A stretch of DNA of 64,000 nt from Klebsormidium nitens (lineage: Eukaryota; Streptophyta; Klebsormidiophyceae; Klebsormidiales; Klebsormidiaceae): NCBI GenBank assembly GCA_000708835.1, contig DF237016.1, positions 124,001-188,000 on the forward strand, in the 5' to 3' direction. Each line of letters starts with the position of its first letter. The first letter of the stretch is position 1. The notes beneath the pieces were generated by a model. The model did not search any database. It worked only from the letters and a program-made list of their open reading frames with translations, and was not told where the DNA came from. The position numbers and the translations under genes are program-made. Positions 13,522-25,800 of the stretch are shown one piece after another.

Positions 13522-16500
13522 TCACTTGTCGCCGGGTCTCGAGACTGTAACAACTGTGACGGTGTTTCGGTCGTCCGACTTTGACTTTTTATCGTCCGAC
13601 TTTGACTTTTTATCTTCCTTCCCCTTTTTATCCTCTTTTCCCTTCTTCTCCTCCTTCCGTTTCTTCTCCTCTACAGGAGGTGGCACCGGATCCGGAGGAG
13701 GCGGAAACATTTTCGCCAGGTCCCTGCACAAGAGCGTTGGAAGAACTTGAGCACAACCGGAGATGCCCTCTGCAGTGCCCTTCTGCTGCAGGTTTCTCCT
13801 CGGCTGACGCGGCCACCCGCCCAGGCAACTTTGTCCATAGGCTCTCATGACGCCCACTCCTTTCGAATCGTTGCATTGCCGAACGTGTGGGCAACATCCT
13901 AATAGACGGGCAGCAAGCGGTAGAGCGATTTTCCGTGAGGACTTGGTCAGCGCCGTGGCTACTTCCAATTTCCCAAATTTTTTGACGCTGTAAGTCTTGC
14001 TTCCTATTTGAACGGATACTGCGGCTAACAACTCGGTTCAAAGAAAAGGCAAGAGAACACCCGTCTCCGCCTTCTAAAACGGCTCTCCTTTGCAACGATA
14101 TCAACAGGATAAGGAACCGTGATAAGTTTGTACCGGCCCAATATGTACCAGAATCCAAGGTGATAATGAGGATATTGCAACGGCTAGCGTACAATTGCAA
14201 GCCCGGCAAGATGGCCCCACGACAAGTCTGAATTTGCCCCACCTTCAGGTTCTCAATCTCGTATGATGTACAAGGGTCTATGCAGTGAGAAAAGGATGAG
14301 ACATGCAGCTTGCGCAGCAAGTGTACAAACGTATCAACTGTCGACTTAATATTTTGCGACACCCTTGACGGACATCAGCAGGCAACAGGCAATGCCCCTA
14401 GACCTCGCTTCAAAACGGTATATGCGGCGGACTCGAGCCATGCGGCGCTTCAGAATCTCCGGAGCCTGTATGACTTTTACCTCCCCAGGAGCCGCAGATT
14501 GCAAGGTCTTGCAGACATTCCGCAATCTGGAGGATTAAAAGCAGCCCAAGTTCTCAGACTCGGGCCAGATCTCAGCACTCTGCAAGTCTTCAAACCCGGC
14601 AGAACTTGCGGATTGTAAAAATGCTTCACTGGCAAAACCTTCCAAGATTTCAGCGGGCAGAAGCTGCACAACCCCACGATACAAAAAGGTATGAACGATT
14701 GTTACGCACCGGGGGAATTCGCCGAGCTCGTCCTGCGGCGCGCGCTGCTGCGGGTGCGAGAGGAGGACGCACATGGACTTGAAGACCGTCTTGGCCACGC
14801 CCGCCGCGCTTTCCAGCAGGTACAGCTCGTGCAGGGACACGGCCTCCAGGAACTGCACCAGCGCGTCGTACACCGCCTGCACCAAAAACATGCGCGGTTG
14901 CAATGAGGGGGTAGATATTTCAGGCTTTTGAGGACCTGTATTTTGAGGATTGCATTCGCGGGGCTGTTGAGATGTGCTCTATGTCAAGGGCTGGTAAGGT
15001 TTTGCGCGTTGTTTCGGATCATTTGCAGACGGGGGGTAAACGGGAATCGGGGGTCTGGGTAGTATGGCGCTGACTGTCCAGAGCCGTCCAAGGGACGGAC
15101 CTCTGGCACTGGATCTCAAAATCGGCGCTTCAGAGCATGGGACCGTCGGGGTTCTACCTCAGACTCTGTTCTAGATTAGAATCTTGAAAGTTAGATTTGC
15201 TTCACACTGAAACTCGGGCTCTTTCAGCCGGTTCCTGTTCGGGGTGGCACGAATAGGGAACTTAGCGTTCTCAGATCTGGACTTTGACGGTTATCGACTC
15301 TTGTATGCAATCAGCGGAGATTGCCAGGTGTCTCCAGAACGAAAGCGCAGCCAGTGATATGGAACGAAAGGAGAATCTCGCTTCGGACGTAGAACTTCGA
15401 GGGCAAGCAGAACAGCACTCACTCAAACGAAATTGAAGCACAAGGGCGTTGGGTGCGGACACAGCCTAACCTGCGGGCAGTTGTCCCGGTTCGGCTTGTC
15501 GTGGAGGTAGATGGCATCGCAAGTGAACGTGCGGAGAGAGGCGGGCCACTCCACCGCCATTGTTGGGAGGACGCTGGACCGTACGTACACCAAGATCTGC
15601 GAACGAAAAGTAGCCTTTGCACCACTTCTCTGGTAGAAGTCTCAATACTTGCAACTGCTACGCCGAGCCTACTGGAAAGATGTCCGCTAGATCTGCCCCA
15701 TGCAGGTTACAACTGGGGCAACTGAACACTTTTGAACTCAAGAAGCATTCGAGATGCAAGAGAGACAGGATCAAAAAGCATTTGCCTTGTCTTCTTGATG
15801 GCCTTAAAAGGTGCAATGAACAAATAGTCTTTCGAACCCAAAGCAGATTGAGCGCCTGCTAAGGAGGGCTCCTAGTGTCAATGAGACCCCTCTGATAACG
15901 GGCACCCTCCCCGACATGTAAGTCAGATCGATTCTTCCAGGAACAAAGGTCCGAATGCAAGGCTCGACTGGCTGCGTCTTGTCTGATTTACAGATGCGAC
16001 TATAGGATTCTGGAGCTTGCCAGACTGGCACAAACGGCTTGGGAAGCCATTGGAAAGCCGCGGAAGCAGGATATGAGAGTATGTCGCCACTGGAAACTTC
16101 CAGCGACAGGCTAACCGGGCAGATTCGTAGTTAGACGAAAACGTGGGCCCCGCGAAATCCATTTCTCCTTCAAAAGTACCAGATCTTATTCGATTGAGCG
16201 CGACCTGGGAGAATGAGATCAGCTCACCACTCGGACAAGACGATCTGTCCGGGCCTTGGCCTCAGCAGCCGCCATTTTGAAGAGCTCCAGCAGATCGCAG
16301 GAGAGAAAGAGGCCCTGCGAGGAGAGCGCCTGGATGGACTGCTGGAGGGACTCGAAGTGGTTGGTGAACTCGCGGTGGTGCTGCAGAAACGAAAGACAGC
16401 AGCTCAGTCTTGAGGCGAATAGGTGAAGAAAACTTCAGAATAGGTACTCTGATCAGGCAGAGAAGAGAGAGACGCCGGTCTGACAATAGACAGACACGGA

Positions 16501-17601
16501 AAGAGTGGCCAGGAAGAGACATGTGATGTGGACAAGTTGTACAGGTATGGATGGCAAAGAACTAGGCGCTGGACCACAGCATCTGCATCTGATTGGAGGA
16601 GTGTGCCCAGCGTCAAGAGGTAGAGCACGACATCCAGATTGCGGGTCACCCATATCTGTGAACGCCCCCACGATCCACTGAGGTCCCTCCAACTTAAGAG
16701 TAACTGTCATAACTCTGATGCCAGGGCCTCCTTCAAGAAAAAAGTCTAAAGAAACCCGGCAAAGCCGTCAAAGGACCCTTGGGGGTTCATAGTGTTCTCT
16801 ACAGCGACTCACAGAGAGTGCAACTGTACCCCAGCATGTGTCAGCATCAGAATCAAGGCAAAATTGTGGCCCCTGCTCAGAAGAAGCTAGAAAAGTAAGA
16901 ATACTGGGAGACTGTTTGAGACAAAGGTCGCAGCACAGACAGCTCTTGATTGTATCAACAGTCAAAAGTTCGGAGTGCCAGATGACCTGAGAAAAGCGGA
17001 GAGGGGGTTGTGAATTGCAATAGTGCCATTCTTTTCCTCTGAATTCAATGCAGAATCTCCCATGATTATTTGGGCAGGGTGACTTATCGAGTTCAAGAGT
17101 TATGAAGCATGTGGTGGTGTGATCACGGTGTAATATAAACAGACACACGACTTTCCCCAGTAGGATCCTGCCCTCACACATGTCTTTAGATGTATTATGT
17201 CTAAAAGCATCGACAGTTTGGAAGTGCTTGTCAGCTTACTTTGAAAAGACCACTCAAGGATCTCGGTCCACATGGCTGTGGACTGAGCCATTCAGTGGCG
17301 CATGTCAAATAAGAGATGTCAAAGCACTGACCCATTTGGCCGTGTCGCCAAGCGTGACCACCGCAAACCTGTGCCTCGAATCCATTGCAAGCTTGGCCGT
17401 TACAAAGAGCAGCAATGCCTGCTTGATTGCCACCAGCCTGGACGAGGTCGCTCCTTTCATCTCTGTGTCCACTGCTCGATCGACATCCACACAGAAGATG
17501 ATGTCCTCAGGCTGATGGGGCAGCCCTGCCACTCTGTACGCTGATGATGAATTGGGCTCGGTGTCCTGGTCCTTGATTTGGTGCATGTCGAGGGCAGCCA
17601 T
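13522..17601 (-). CDS. BABAM1: BABAM1/MERIT40-like BRISC/BRCA1-A complex subunit
   Basis: Five well-supported exons (17332-17601, 16228-16380, 15471-15596, 14710-14876, 13522-13723) join in phase to 305 residues. A 36-nt exon at 17240-17275 (strong GTAAGC donor, phase 0 at both ends, coding SLSGLFK) probably sits after the first and would give 317. The fold is VWA-like: EDIIFCVDVDRAVDTEMKG and RHRFAVVTLGDTAKW near the start, then ILVYVRSSVLPTM, FTCDAIYLHDK, and LYLLESAAGVAKTVF with LLSHPQQRAPQDEL. These follow human BABAM1 block by block. In animals it scaffolds the BRCC36 K63-deubiquitinase complexes in DNA repair and immune signalling; the same role here is inference. The C-terminus is unusual: a PPPPDPVPPP stretch, then Lys/Glu/Asp repeats built from a 21-bp tandem repeat. 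Confidence 0.88.
13572..13613. repeat. 21-bp perfect tandem duplication inside the BABAM1-like CDS
   Basis: Two exact 21-bp copies (13572-13592 and 13593-13613) encode the seven-residue repeat DKKSKSD on the minus strand. Upstream in the protein are degenerate KKGKED copies, so the tail appears to have grown by in-frame duplication. Confidence 0.9.
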
Positions 17602-17856
17602 GGACTCAAAATGTTTGGAGCTTCAGTGCTCAGCTTGCGAAGAGCTCATCATCCAGACGCGATGTGGTTCAACATTGCGGGATAAATGAGGACATATTTG
17701 ACAGCATTTTAGAAGTCTCTCATGAAAGGGACGCCAATGCTGTGCCAAAAGCACGAGCGCTCCGCAGAGTTGGATCTCTTGGCATAGCAGAACAGCAGCT
17801 CGCAAGCCCTGTTGTTGAAGCTGGAAATTCGTGTTGCTGCAGCAGCAGCACTAAAA

Positions 17857-17865
17857 TTAGGGTTT
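17857..17865 (-). promoter_or_regulatory. Telo-box (AAACCCTAA on the minus strand)
   Basis: TTAGGGTTT on the plus strand is the plant telo-box, often found near transcription starts of growth-related plant genes. It lies 256 bases upstream of the BABAM1-like ATG. A functional role is inference. Confidence 0.4.
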
Positions 17866-18432
17866 CTTCCTGTGCATGCGCTCCGTCCGCTGCTTCCGTT
17901 GATCGGAAACGGAACGGACTTCGATGACGAAAAGATCGAATAATATGTACGGACGGTAAAGGTTGGTAATGGCTGTATTTGGCAGAGGAATGCTACTTTT
18001 ACGAAATGTCAGAAAAATATAAAATACTCTGCCGAAATGTCAGATCGATTAGAAACTAATTATTCGGCACGCTGACCGACGAAATCAAACGCTGGTACGG
18101 TACCAACCTTTTCGTGTCTCAAACGTGGACCAAACGTCACGGTTTTGTACGAAGATAGCCACTTGAGACATCCAGATTTTCAAAATATATTATCACCCGA
18201 CTTGGTTATTTCTCAGAATTCGGGTCGGTCGGGGACAGGAAACCGGCAATCAAATTCGGACTGCCTAACGTGCTCTGCTAGAAAAGTCCCGTCCGTTCTC
18301 GACATACGGTGCCTTGCTTTTCCTGCCCCATTCCTTGTCATCCCTCCTTCGGTGGGAAGCGCTTTGTTTCTTGAAAAGCAGGGCGGCTTGGAGTCGCAGG
18401 AGCGCCCTAAGGTTTGCACAGTCTAGAAAGAG

Positions 18433-18730
18433 GTAAGTATCCTGGCGCACCCAGTTTTGCCAGGTGCCAATCCAGGGGGTTTCTGGGACCGGGTGTCTGA
18501 ATACTCTCTGCTTGGGCCTACTCCGATGAGTAGGTTTCGTGAATCCTGTTGTTTGTTTACAGTTATCCTCCTAATGGTATCTGGTCAATAGGGTTTATCG
18601 ATTCTGTCTTTTGTTCACAGTTATGCTCCTAATGGTGCACGCTTGCTGATTAGGCCAAGGCTCTGTATCTTCAAGCACAGGCAGCTTGTAGATGGGGATT
18701 CGCTGAATCGCTCCCCTCCTTCGTTTGCAG
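18433..18730 (+). other. Probable 5' UTR intron of the PNRC-motif gene
   Basis: A near-consensus donor (AAGAG|GTAAGTAT) and an acceptor after a pyrimidine-rich run (TTTGCAG) flank about 300 bases that end 24 bases before the ATG at 18755. This arrangement fits an intron in the 5' leader. It needs transcript support. Confidence 0.55.
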
Positions 18731-18754
18731 TATTTCAGATACAGGGATTGGACC

Positions 18755-20960
18755 ATGGAAAAGATTCGAGTTTCCGACGAGGAGATTATAGTGGACAGCA
18801 TGATTTTGGCAAGCAGAAGTGAAAAGGAGAATCCTGCTCTACCGAGCTATGGTGAGTAAGGGTACTATTGCTGGTTTTAGAACCATTCTTGTTGTTGAGC
18901 AGGAAGCACAAGAGGAGGCATTTTCAGCAGCTTGCTGACATTTCATGTAGTTTCCTCAATGAAGAGGAAACTATCATCCGTGGAACATCCTTAGAGAGAA
19001 TCTACTTATTCAGTCTGACCAGCTATTGTGGCGGGTTCGCAGGGTGAATGTCTGGTTTTGGCATTGCTCAAGCATGAAGCCCTCTTGCAGGTCGCAACCT
19101 GGTGCCCTACTTCTGCCCCAACAGCTCAGCAAATCCGGGCGAGGAAGATTTGAATGTCGCTACTGACCTAGATGCCTATCGCAGGTCAGCATTAGTCAGT
19201 CAGAAACTGCAAGTGCTTGCAATTTTTAGGTTTTGTTTGAGGAGGCATGCAGTGCCATCTGCCCAGCAGCATTGCCTGTTGCTCTGCAGAAGGGATCGTC
19301 TTGATTGTTTACACTGTTGCAGAGGTTGATGAAATGTTTTTGATCGTTAGGGCCGGAGGGGAGATCCATGCTATCCCTCAACCCGAAGCAAGCAAAGATG
19401 GCGCTGCGAAGGTGTCTCTGCGCTGCGGCGCTGAGCTTTCTGAACTGGGCAGGAGCTTTAGCAAGCCCTTGAAGATGCGGAAGAGAGGAGCAGCAGCCAG
19501 AGGCAGGGTGAGCTGAAAACGTCTGGGTCCCTTTTGGCAGGCTCTTGCCAACGCGTTTTTCTCCTTTTGGCAAAGGCGTTACAGTAGCACAGGAGCGTGG
19601 CTGCAAGTGGTTTGAGTTGCGCACGCAGATTGGATTTGGGTTTTAGAGCTGGTTTGGATTTCCTCCTCGTGTTCACTTTTGGTAGGGTTATGAGTTCCTT
19701 TCAGCATCGTTAGGGGTTGTCATGTAGGGTTTGGTGTTATGCTATTGTGCTGAGGATCTGCCTCTTGCGAGGTTTTTATTGCTGTTGTTGTATGTGCTGC
19801 TTCAAGAGGTGCCATAGCTGAACCGTTTCCAGTTCCTCCCTTTTGTGCAGACCAAGGTGACAGCTGAGTCAGTTTCCTCCCCAACGTCGCCGCTAGACGG
19901 CGCTCCTGTCCTGACGTCATCATCTTCCGACAGCGACACAACCGACTCTGAGCAGCAACACAGGGCAGGGTCTGTCCTGCTTGCTCAGGGCCCGACTTGG
20001 CAGCAGGAGGAATTGGCGAGGAGCCCTGTCAAAGTGCAGAAGAAACCCTCCAAGCTTAACGGCAAAGGGGACCGCTCGGGCCCCAAGCCCGACTGCGCGG
20101 GATCAGCAAAGCCTAGTCAGCACGTCAAGAAGCAGCCAGCTGCGAGCAGCAGGAACATCCCCTCCGCTAGCCCCGTGCTTCGGGCACGCCAGGGGAGCGC
20201 GCAGAGATCATCAAGGGTTTCTGAATCCAGGTCAACTCTGCCGGAGCGCTTTGCCGGAGCCGCCTTCCACAACTCCCCGGCCCCTAGCTGCCTGCCCATA
20301 CCGTCCTTCGTTCATCAGGTGGGTAATTTAGAGCGGGGTCAAGTTTGATGAGCTTCGCAAGGCTGCGTCTTTGGAAGTTGGTTGGTTTTTCCTGCTCAAG
20401 TGCTTGTTCAGGATCGTGCTCGTTTGAAACTTCTGCTACTGTCAATGGGTCTAGGATACATTGAGTGGCAGGGAACCCAAATTGGGAGTCTCAATGTCAT
20501 TCTTCTTTGCAAAGTTTGGGCCTCACTGATGGACTTCAAACTTGATTGAACGGAACTTGCAGTCATGGGCCCATTGGAGCTACCAATCTGACATGTTTAC
20601 AACCTTATCTTGCTGCAGAAGGGACAGGACAGCCTGGCTCTAGCGCAGCGGAACCTCTTCCCGTCCCCCCCGCGTGCGTCGTCCCCTTCCCAGGAGGGGC
20701 TCCTGTCCCCCCAGCCCTCAACGCCGATTGCAGGCCTCTGCACACCAGACGTTCTCAGGACTCCCAGCCCGATGGCTGCAACCGCTTTGGCTTCACAGAG
20801 CGGGCGCGATGTTCAGCAGGGGAGTGCGGAGCAGGCCACCCGCAAACTGCACGAGTTGCTTAAGCTGGGGACGCCGTCGCCTGCGCCAAACCCGATTAGC
20901 GATCGGGCCCAGTCGCAGGTTGCGACGGCGAGTCTCAGGAGGATGCTGCAGTTGGCCTAG
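18755..20960 (+). CDS. PNRC-motif protein, Ser/Pro-rich
   Basis: Five exons (18755-18851, 19091-19184, 19351-19507, 19851-20318, 20619-20960) join in phase to 385 residues. The protein is mostly low-complexity Ser/Pro/Lys/Gln sequence and probably disordered. At about residues 250-270 it has FAGAAFHNSPAPSCLPIPSF, which matches the PNRC motif (aromatic-Ala-Gly, Ser-Pro, Leu-Pro-x-Pro). It ends in ATASLRRMLQLA, a short helix like the C-termini of plant PNRC-motif proteins. Vertebrate PNRC2 uses this motif to bind the EVH1 domain of DCP1 and links nonsense-mediated decay to decapping. A similar decapping adaptor role is a reasonable inference, not shown here. The N-terminal half, with NLVPYFCPNSS, is not recognised. 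The third-exon acceptor was chosen because it alone keeps phase with exon 2. Confidence 0.82.
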
Positions 20961-22837
20961 GAAGGGTCGGGGCCCACCAAAGGTGTCGTCAAGTGGGTAA
21001 TCTAGGGTCTCTGGCAGCGTAGCGGCGCGTTGCTAGGGGAAGTGGTCCGGTCGAGAGTCAGAGATCAGAGTCCTGTGCTCAACCCTCCTGCTGCTTTGCG
21101 GGGGAGCTCGAGCGGAGCCCTTTGTTCTTGTAGGTCGTGCCGCAGGTCGTAGTTGCAGCATAGCTGCCCTGTGCTTGAGAGGGGTTCCTCCAAATTGTAC
21201 ATACTGTAGGAGGGTCCGCTCGAGCGCAGTGCAGCCTATTATAAGATCCGCAGTCGTGATAATCATTTGGGGCTAGGGTAGATGTAAAGTCGACAAGGCT
21301 GCAGCATTCAGCCCAAGTGCTCGGTCAGTTTAGTTTGCATGAGCTTTCTCTAGTCAACGTCAAAGTCGCCCGCAGCCATAATTACGGGTCAGTGTTGATT
21401 TGGACATGTACAGCAAAGCTAGCGGAAGGTCTGAAGCTGTAGCTTACCCGAGTCTTAAGGGTTTAAGCGCGGTTTTGGGGGGTTCCTGGGATGGAGCTGT
21501 AAAGAAGCACGACGGAGAGACTGAGAGGGAGGGCCATAGCAAGGCCATGGGAAGCGCAGGATTCATGGTTTTCCACGAGCTGGGGTAAAGGATTGAACTG
21601 GCTGGGAGCGCCAGGAATGCAGAGGTGATTGATGGGTGATGGGCTGGCGATGGAGAAGAGCATATGGGCTGGGAAGACGGTCTGGGTACGATGAGAAAAG
21701 ACGTTTGCAGGAGAAGTCCGAGAGAAGAATATTGAAAAATAGAAGAGAGCCCCACTGAGACAAGCATCCAAGCGAAATATCAATCTGGATGGTCTAATAT
21801 GGATACATATGCTGCATCCGCTCGAATGATCCTGAATTTTGCATGATTTTCAGCCAGCTGTATGAATGGGGTGTTTTAGTTCTAGTTCGACTTCAGTTGA
21901 TTCAACATCGATTCCTTAATTGGTGACGGTCATCACTTGTGAGAACTGCACATCTACATACGGTAGTATGTGTGCACGGCGGCCGCGCATCAATGTGCAG
22001 CGATCGCGAGTCAGTGTGCTTATTTCTGTCTCTTTTGTCGGACTGCCCGCGGTGGTGATTCAGTGAAAGTGCCAGCGTGTTAATTTGAAAATTTATGTCA
22101 TAGCTGGGATCACATATATTCTTGATAGCGCATCCGACTCGATTAACGTACGGTGCCCGCCATGTTGAAACACGCATCATCATTAGATTGGGCTCGGCTC
22201 TGAGCCTGGTATGGCATGCAATAGCGTGCATGAAATATACGAATCAGCCTCTGTACTGGCATGCACTTGAATGCAATATGTACCGCTATATAGCTACAGC
22301 TACTTTGCACATGAAGTAATTTCCAACATTAACTGGCGGTTGACATGCATTCTTTGTGTAAGTTATGAGATACCCCCTACGATCAAAAAGAATGAATCTC
22401 ATTCAAGCTGGAATATGTATAAAGAGGCTAGTTCGAAGCACTAAGGTGGATCACCTGATTGAAACACACGAACGTATCAAGACAAACGTCAGCTGTTTAC
22501 TCAGCAAGCCGTGCAGGCAAGTGCCTTCCTACCATACTCTACAGTAAACTATACTCAGTTTGGAGCTTGTTTGAACGGACCCGGTTGGAAAAGATGCAAC
22601 GTTAAATGCTGGACAGATTCTTCCAGTCGCTTTGCATGCCTTAGCTCGGAACTCCTATTGTCAAGGTCAACCCGAAGTAACCGGACAGTCCGCAGATCCT
22701 CAGCCAAAAAGACACCTCATTCCTACACCTTACACCTGAACTCCGAATGAATCACCTGTCCCCATGTACAGGTTGCAGACTGCAACTTGGGCACCTGCCT
22801 AATCTAAACAGCCTGGTTCTTGAATATATAGCAACTC
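20961..22837. other. Convergent intergenic region with AT-rich island
   Basis: This lies between convergent stop codons. The first part is likely 3' UTR of the PNRC-motif gene. From about 21800 to 22560 it is AT-rich with CATATATT, GCATGC and GCGGCCGCG words. No gene is seen. Confidence 0.5.
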
Positions 22838-25800
22838 TCAGCAATCAGCGAACTCCAAGAATGGTAGTGAATTGTGCTCCCAACGCTCTGCCTTTTCCGA
22901 CTCGACCGGAGCGGAGATCTGCTTTGCAGCTTTCGTGGGCGACCTGTCTCTTAGGACCGAATGAGGGGACGGTGCATTGCTAGAGGGCTCCTCATCTGGT
23001 TCACTTTGCGCCAGGGCAGATGCAGGCGCAACAGGGGACTCGATGATCTTCGGCACCACCTGCAGCCATTGCAAGTAGCTGCCGCTTAAGGAGGGGTCTC
23101 CAGAACGGGGCAGACAACGTAATACACAGTCTGTCTGGCAACTTCCCAGCACTGCATGAGTACAAGAAGGCACACCTCTTTCGTCCGAACACTAGCGGTT
23201 CGTACACTTAACGGGGTAGGTAAGAACATTCTGCCAACTCGATGAATACAACTTAGGAACCAAAGCTCGATATTGAGATCCAAAGTCCCATCGTTCAGGG
23301 AGTCGTTACAGTGACCTTTTCAAGCGCACTATCAAACAGCAGGCTCGTCTCTATTTATCCAATCCTCAACCGTGAAAAGCAGACCATTGCAAAGGTCTCT
23401 GACCAGCTTCGAAGACTATGACGACCTTTCCAAAGACACCGCCAAGACCCGACCGAATACGGCGCCCCACCTCTAGGTCCCGGCCAATGACCACCATGGC
23501 GCCCGCGTTGCATATGGACCCGCAGTAGTTGGTCGCCGAGAAGATGGTGATCAGCCGGCCGCCCGCAAACCGCTCGATGCCGTCCATAACGCACTCGTGC
23601 GCCCGGAGAATCAGGTCAATCTTGTTGCGGTCGCAAAACTTGTGGACCTGCAGAGGAAAGGACGGGCTGGAATCCACATGGCCACGATTTCAAGCAAAGC
23701 CGCAAACCAGGTTCCTAGTGAAAGGGAAGACTGCTTTCTGAAGTAACGACGTTTTCGAAGCACGTCACATGTGACTGCTCAGTATCTCGAATCTATCGAT
23801 TTCAAAGAGGAACACTGGGTTCATGTGTCCAAGGAAGAGCAGACATCGTCAAAAGATGGACGTGACGTACTGCAGCTTTTTCCTATGGAGGGTTGCGAGA
23901 CTCTCAGCAGAGTACCAAAAGTAGTACCCAACAAGTGTATGTAGATACCGAGACTACCAGAAAAATACCAACTCTGCTTCGACAGGATCGAAGCAGACTT
24001 TTCCGCAACCAGCTTTCATCAAACCCTTAAATGAAAGCTCATGACTAATGGCAAGTATCTGTCACCTGGTGGCTTTAATGCGTGGCCAGAGAAGCAACGA
24101 AGAAGAGTCACCAAAACGGGATACAAGAGGAGCGAAACGACATAGCGGCCGATAATTCATTCAAATCGATGTTCTAGTAACGAGCTGCGCTTAAAATTGC
24201 CCGCCTACAACTAGGAAACACAACTCTCCGCAATTGAGTTCGGGAGCAGTCCGACTCTGGACAAGCAGTCCAACTTCTAAAATGTCACACGTGCACCGTC
24301 CTGGCTGGACTGTGTTCCCGATCCATTTCGCGATCACCACTCTTCCGCGGCCGTCAACAGAACGACCGAAGGGCACGCATCAAGCAAAGAGACGCTCCGG
24401 ATGGCTTGTGCCGCAACCAAGCGCGACAGTTAGTGCCTGCCTCACCTGATCAGGGCCGAACGCCGACACCCCAGGGCCCCGCTTGCTGCTGGTGAACCCT
24501 TGGACGGAATCATCGGAGGTCGGGTCCGACCAGAGCAGGTCCTTGACCACGGACGGGGGCCCGTCCAACGAGACGCTGCAGGGCCGCTTCACACCCTCAA
24601 TATCGGCGATGGTATGCACCGTCTGCAGGGGTAGTACAGGCGGGTGTGAACGTCAGATAGGAAGGCAAACTGGGCTATCCGAAAGGGATTCAATCAGCGT
24701 GCTTGCCGAATCTTGGTCGAGACGTCTGCAGTGAACTGCGATGTCTGCACGGAAGTTCAAACTCTCTGGGCGGTTGAGAGACATCGCACACTAGAATGAG
24801 GAGACGACTCACAGGAACCTTCAATCAACACATCTAAACGGCTTGCGAATCAAGCAGCATGAAATCAACTTCGATATGGTGAAGGCGCAACGACTTTAGT
24901 CTTACGGAAACGAATCAAACGCTGGAGAATGCATGGATAACGAAGCAAGGTACGTGCCTGCTTCGGCTTGTCAACTCACCTGTCCAATCCCACCGTGTAT
25001 GCACAAAATCTTGTCTGCAATGAGCGCCCCCACCGGCAGGTAATTGAAGACCGAATTGACGGTCGTCCAGCAGCGCGCCCCAATCTCCCGCCCCAGCCTC
25101 TGGCAGCATTCCGCCATGAATCCAAACATGCAGTTCACACTGGCATCCTCGTGATTGCCCCGCAGTAGATGCACATGCGTCGGGTTCTCAATCTTGAGGG
25201 CAAACAGCAGACAGACGACTTCCAGGCTGTGCCTCCCGCGGTCGACGTAGTCACCTGCAAATGACCCCAGTGACCGCTATCAGAATAGCAGACTTGTTGA
25301 ACTGACTGCTCAGTGATAAGGCGCAACTTTAACAGAGCTTGGACTTTGAACCATTGCTCAAGAGACTCCGAGCATCGTTACCAGAATTCACCAATCTCAG
25401 GTGCAATGATAATATTCCGGAATTGTAGACAGTACTAGTCTCTTCTCAGACAGACTTTTGCTGTGTCCGCCTGTGACTCACCTAGGAACAGGTAGTCATA
25501 CGCGGCAATGTCCCCGTTCGCGTCGAGTTTGGATGGGCTTCCGTAGGCGTCAAACAACCTGGAAGGCGTGGCAGTTGCTTCGTTTGTCAGCGGCGGCCAC
25601 ACCCTTGTCCAGCGCAGTGCTCTCGGCCCCCAAATCATATTCAGACCCAAGCCAGGGCAGCTGATTAGCATACAAAGTGCTCTAAAACACAGATGGAAGG
25701 AGCCAGCAGGTTAGGGCCTGTCAATGGGCCTTACCGCATGAGGTCTGCGTACTGGCCGTGCACGTCCCCAAACACCTTCACTGGTGCCTGCACTCTGAGA

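Larger units (their letters stand above)
17602..18754. promoter_or_regulatory. Divergent promoter region (BABAM1-like / PNRC-motif gene)
   Basis: This shared upstream region separates two divergent ATGs. It contains a telo-box at 17857-17865 and, towards the plus-strand gene, a probable 5' UTR intron (18433-18730). No coding sequence is supported. Confidence 0.5.
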
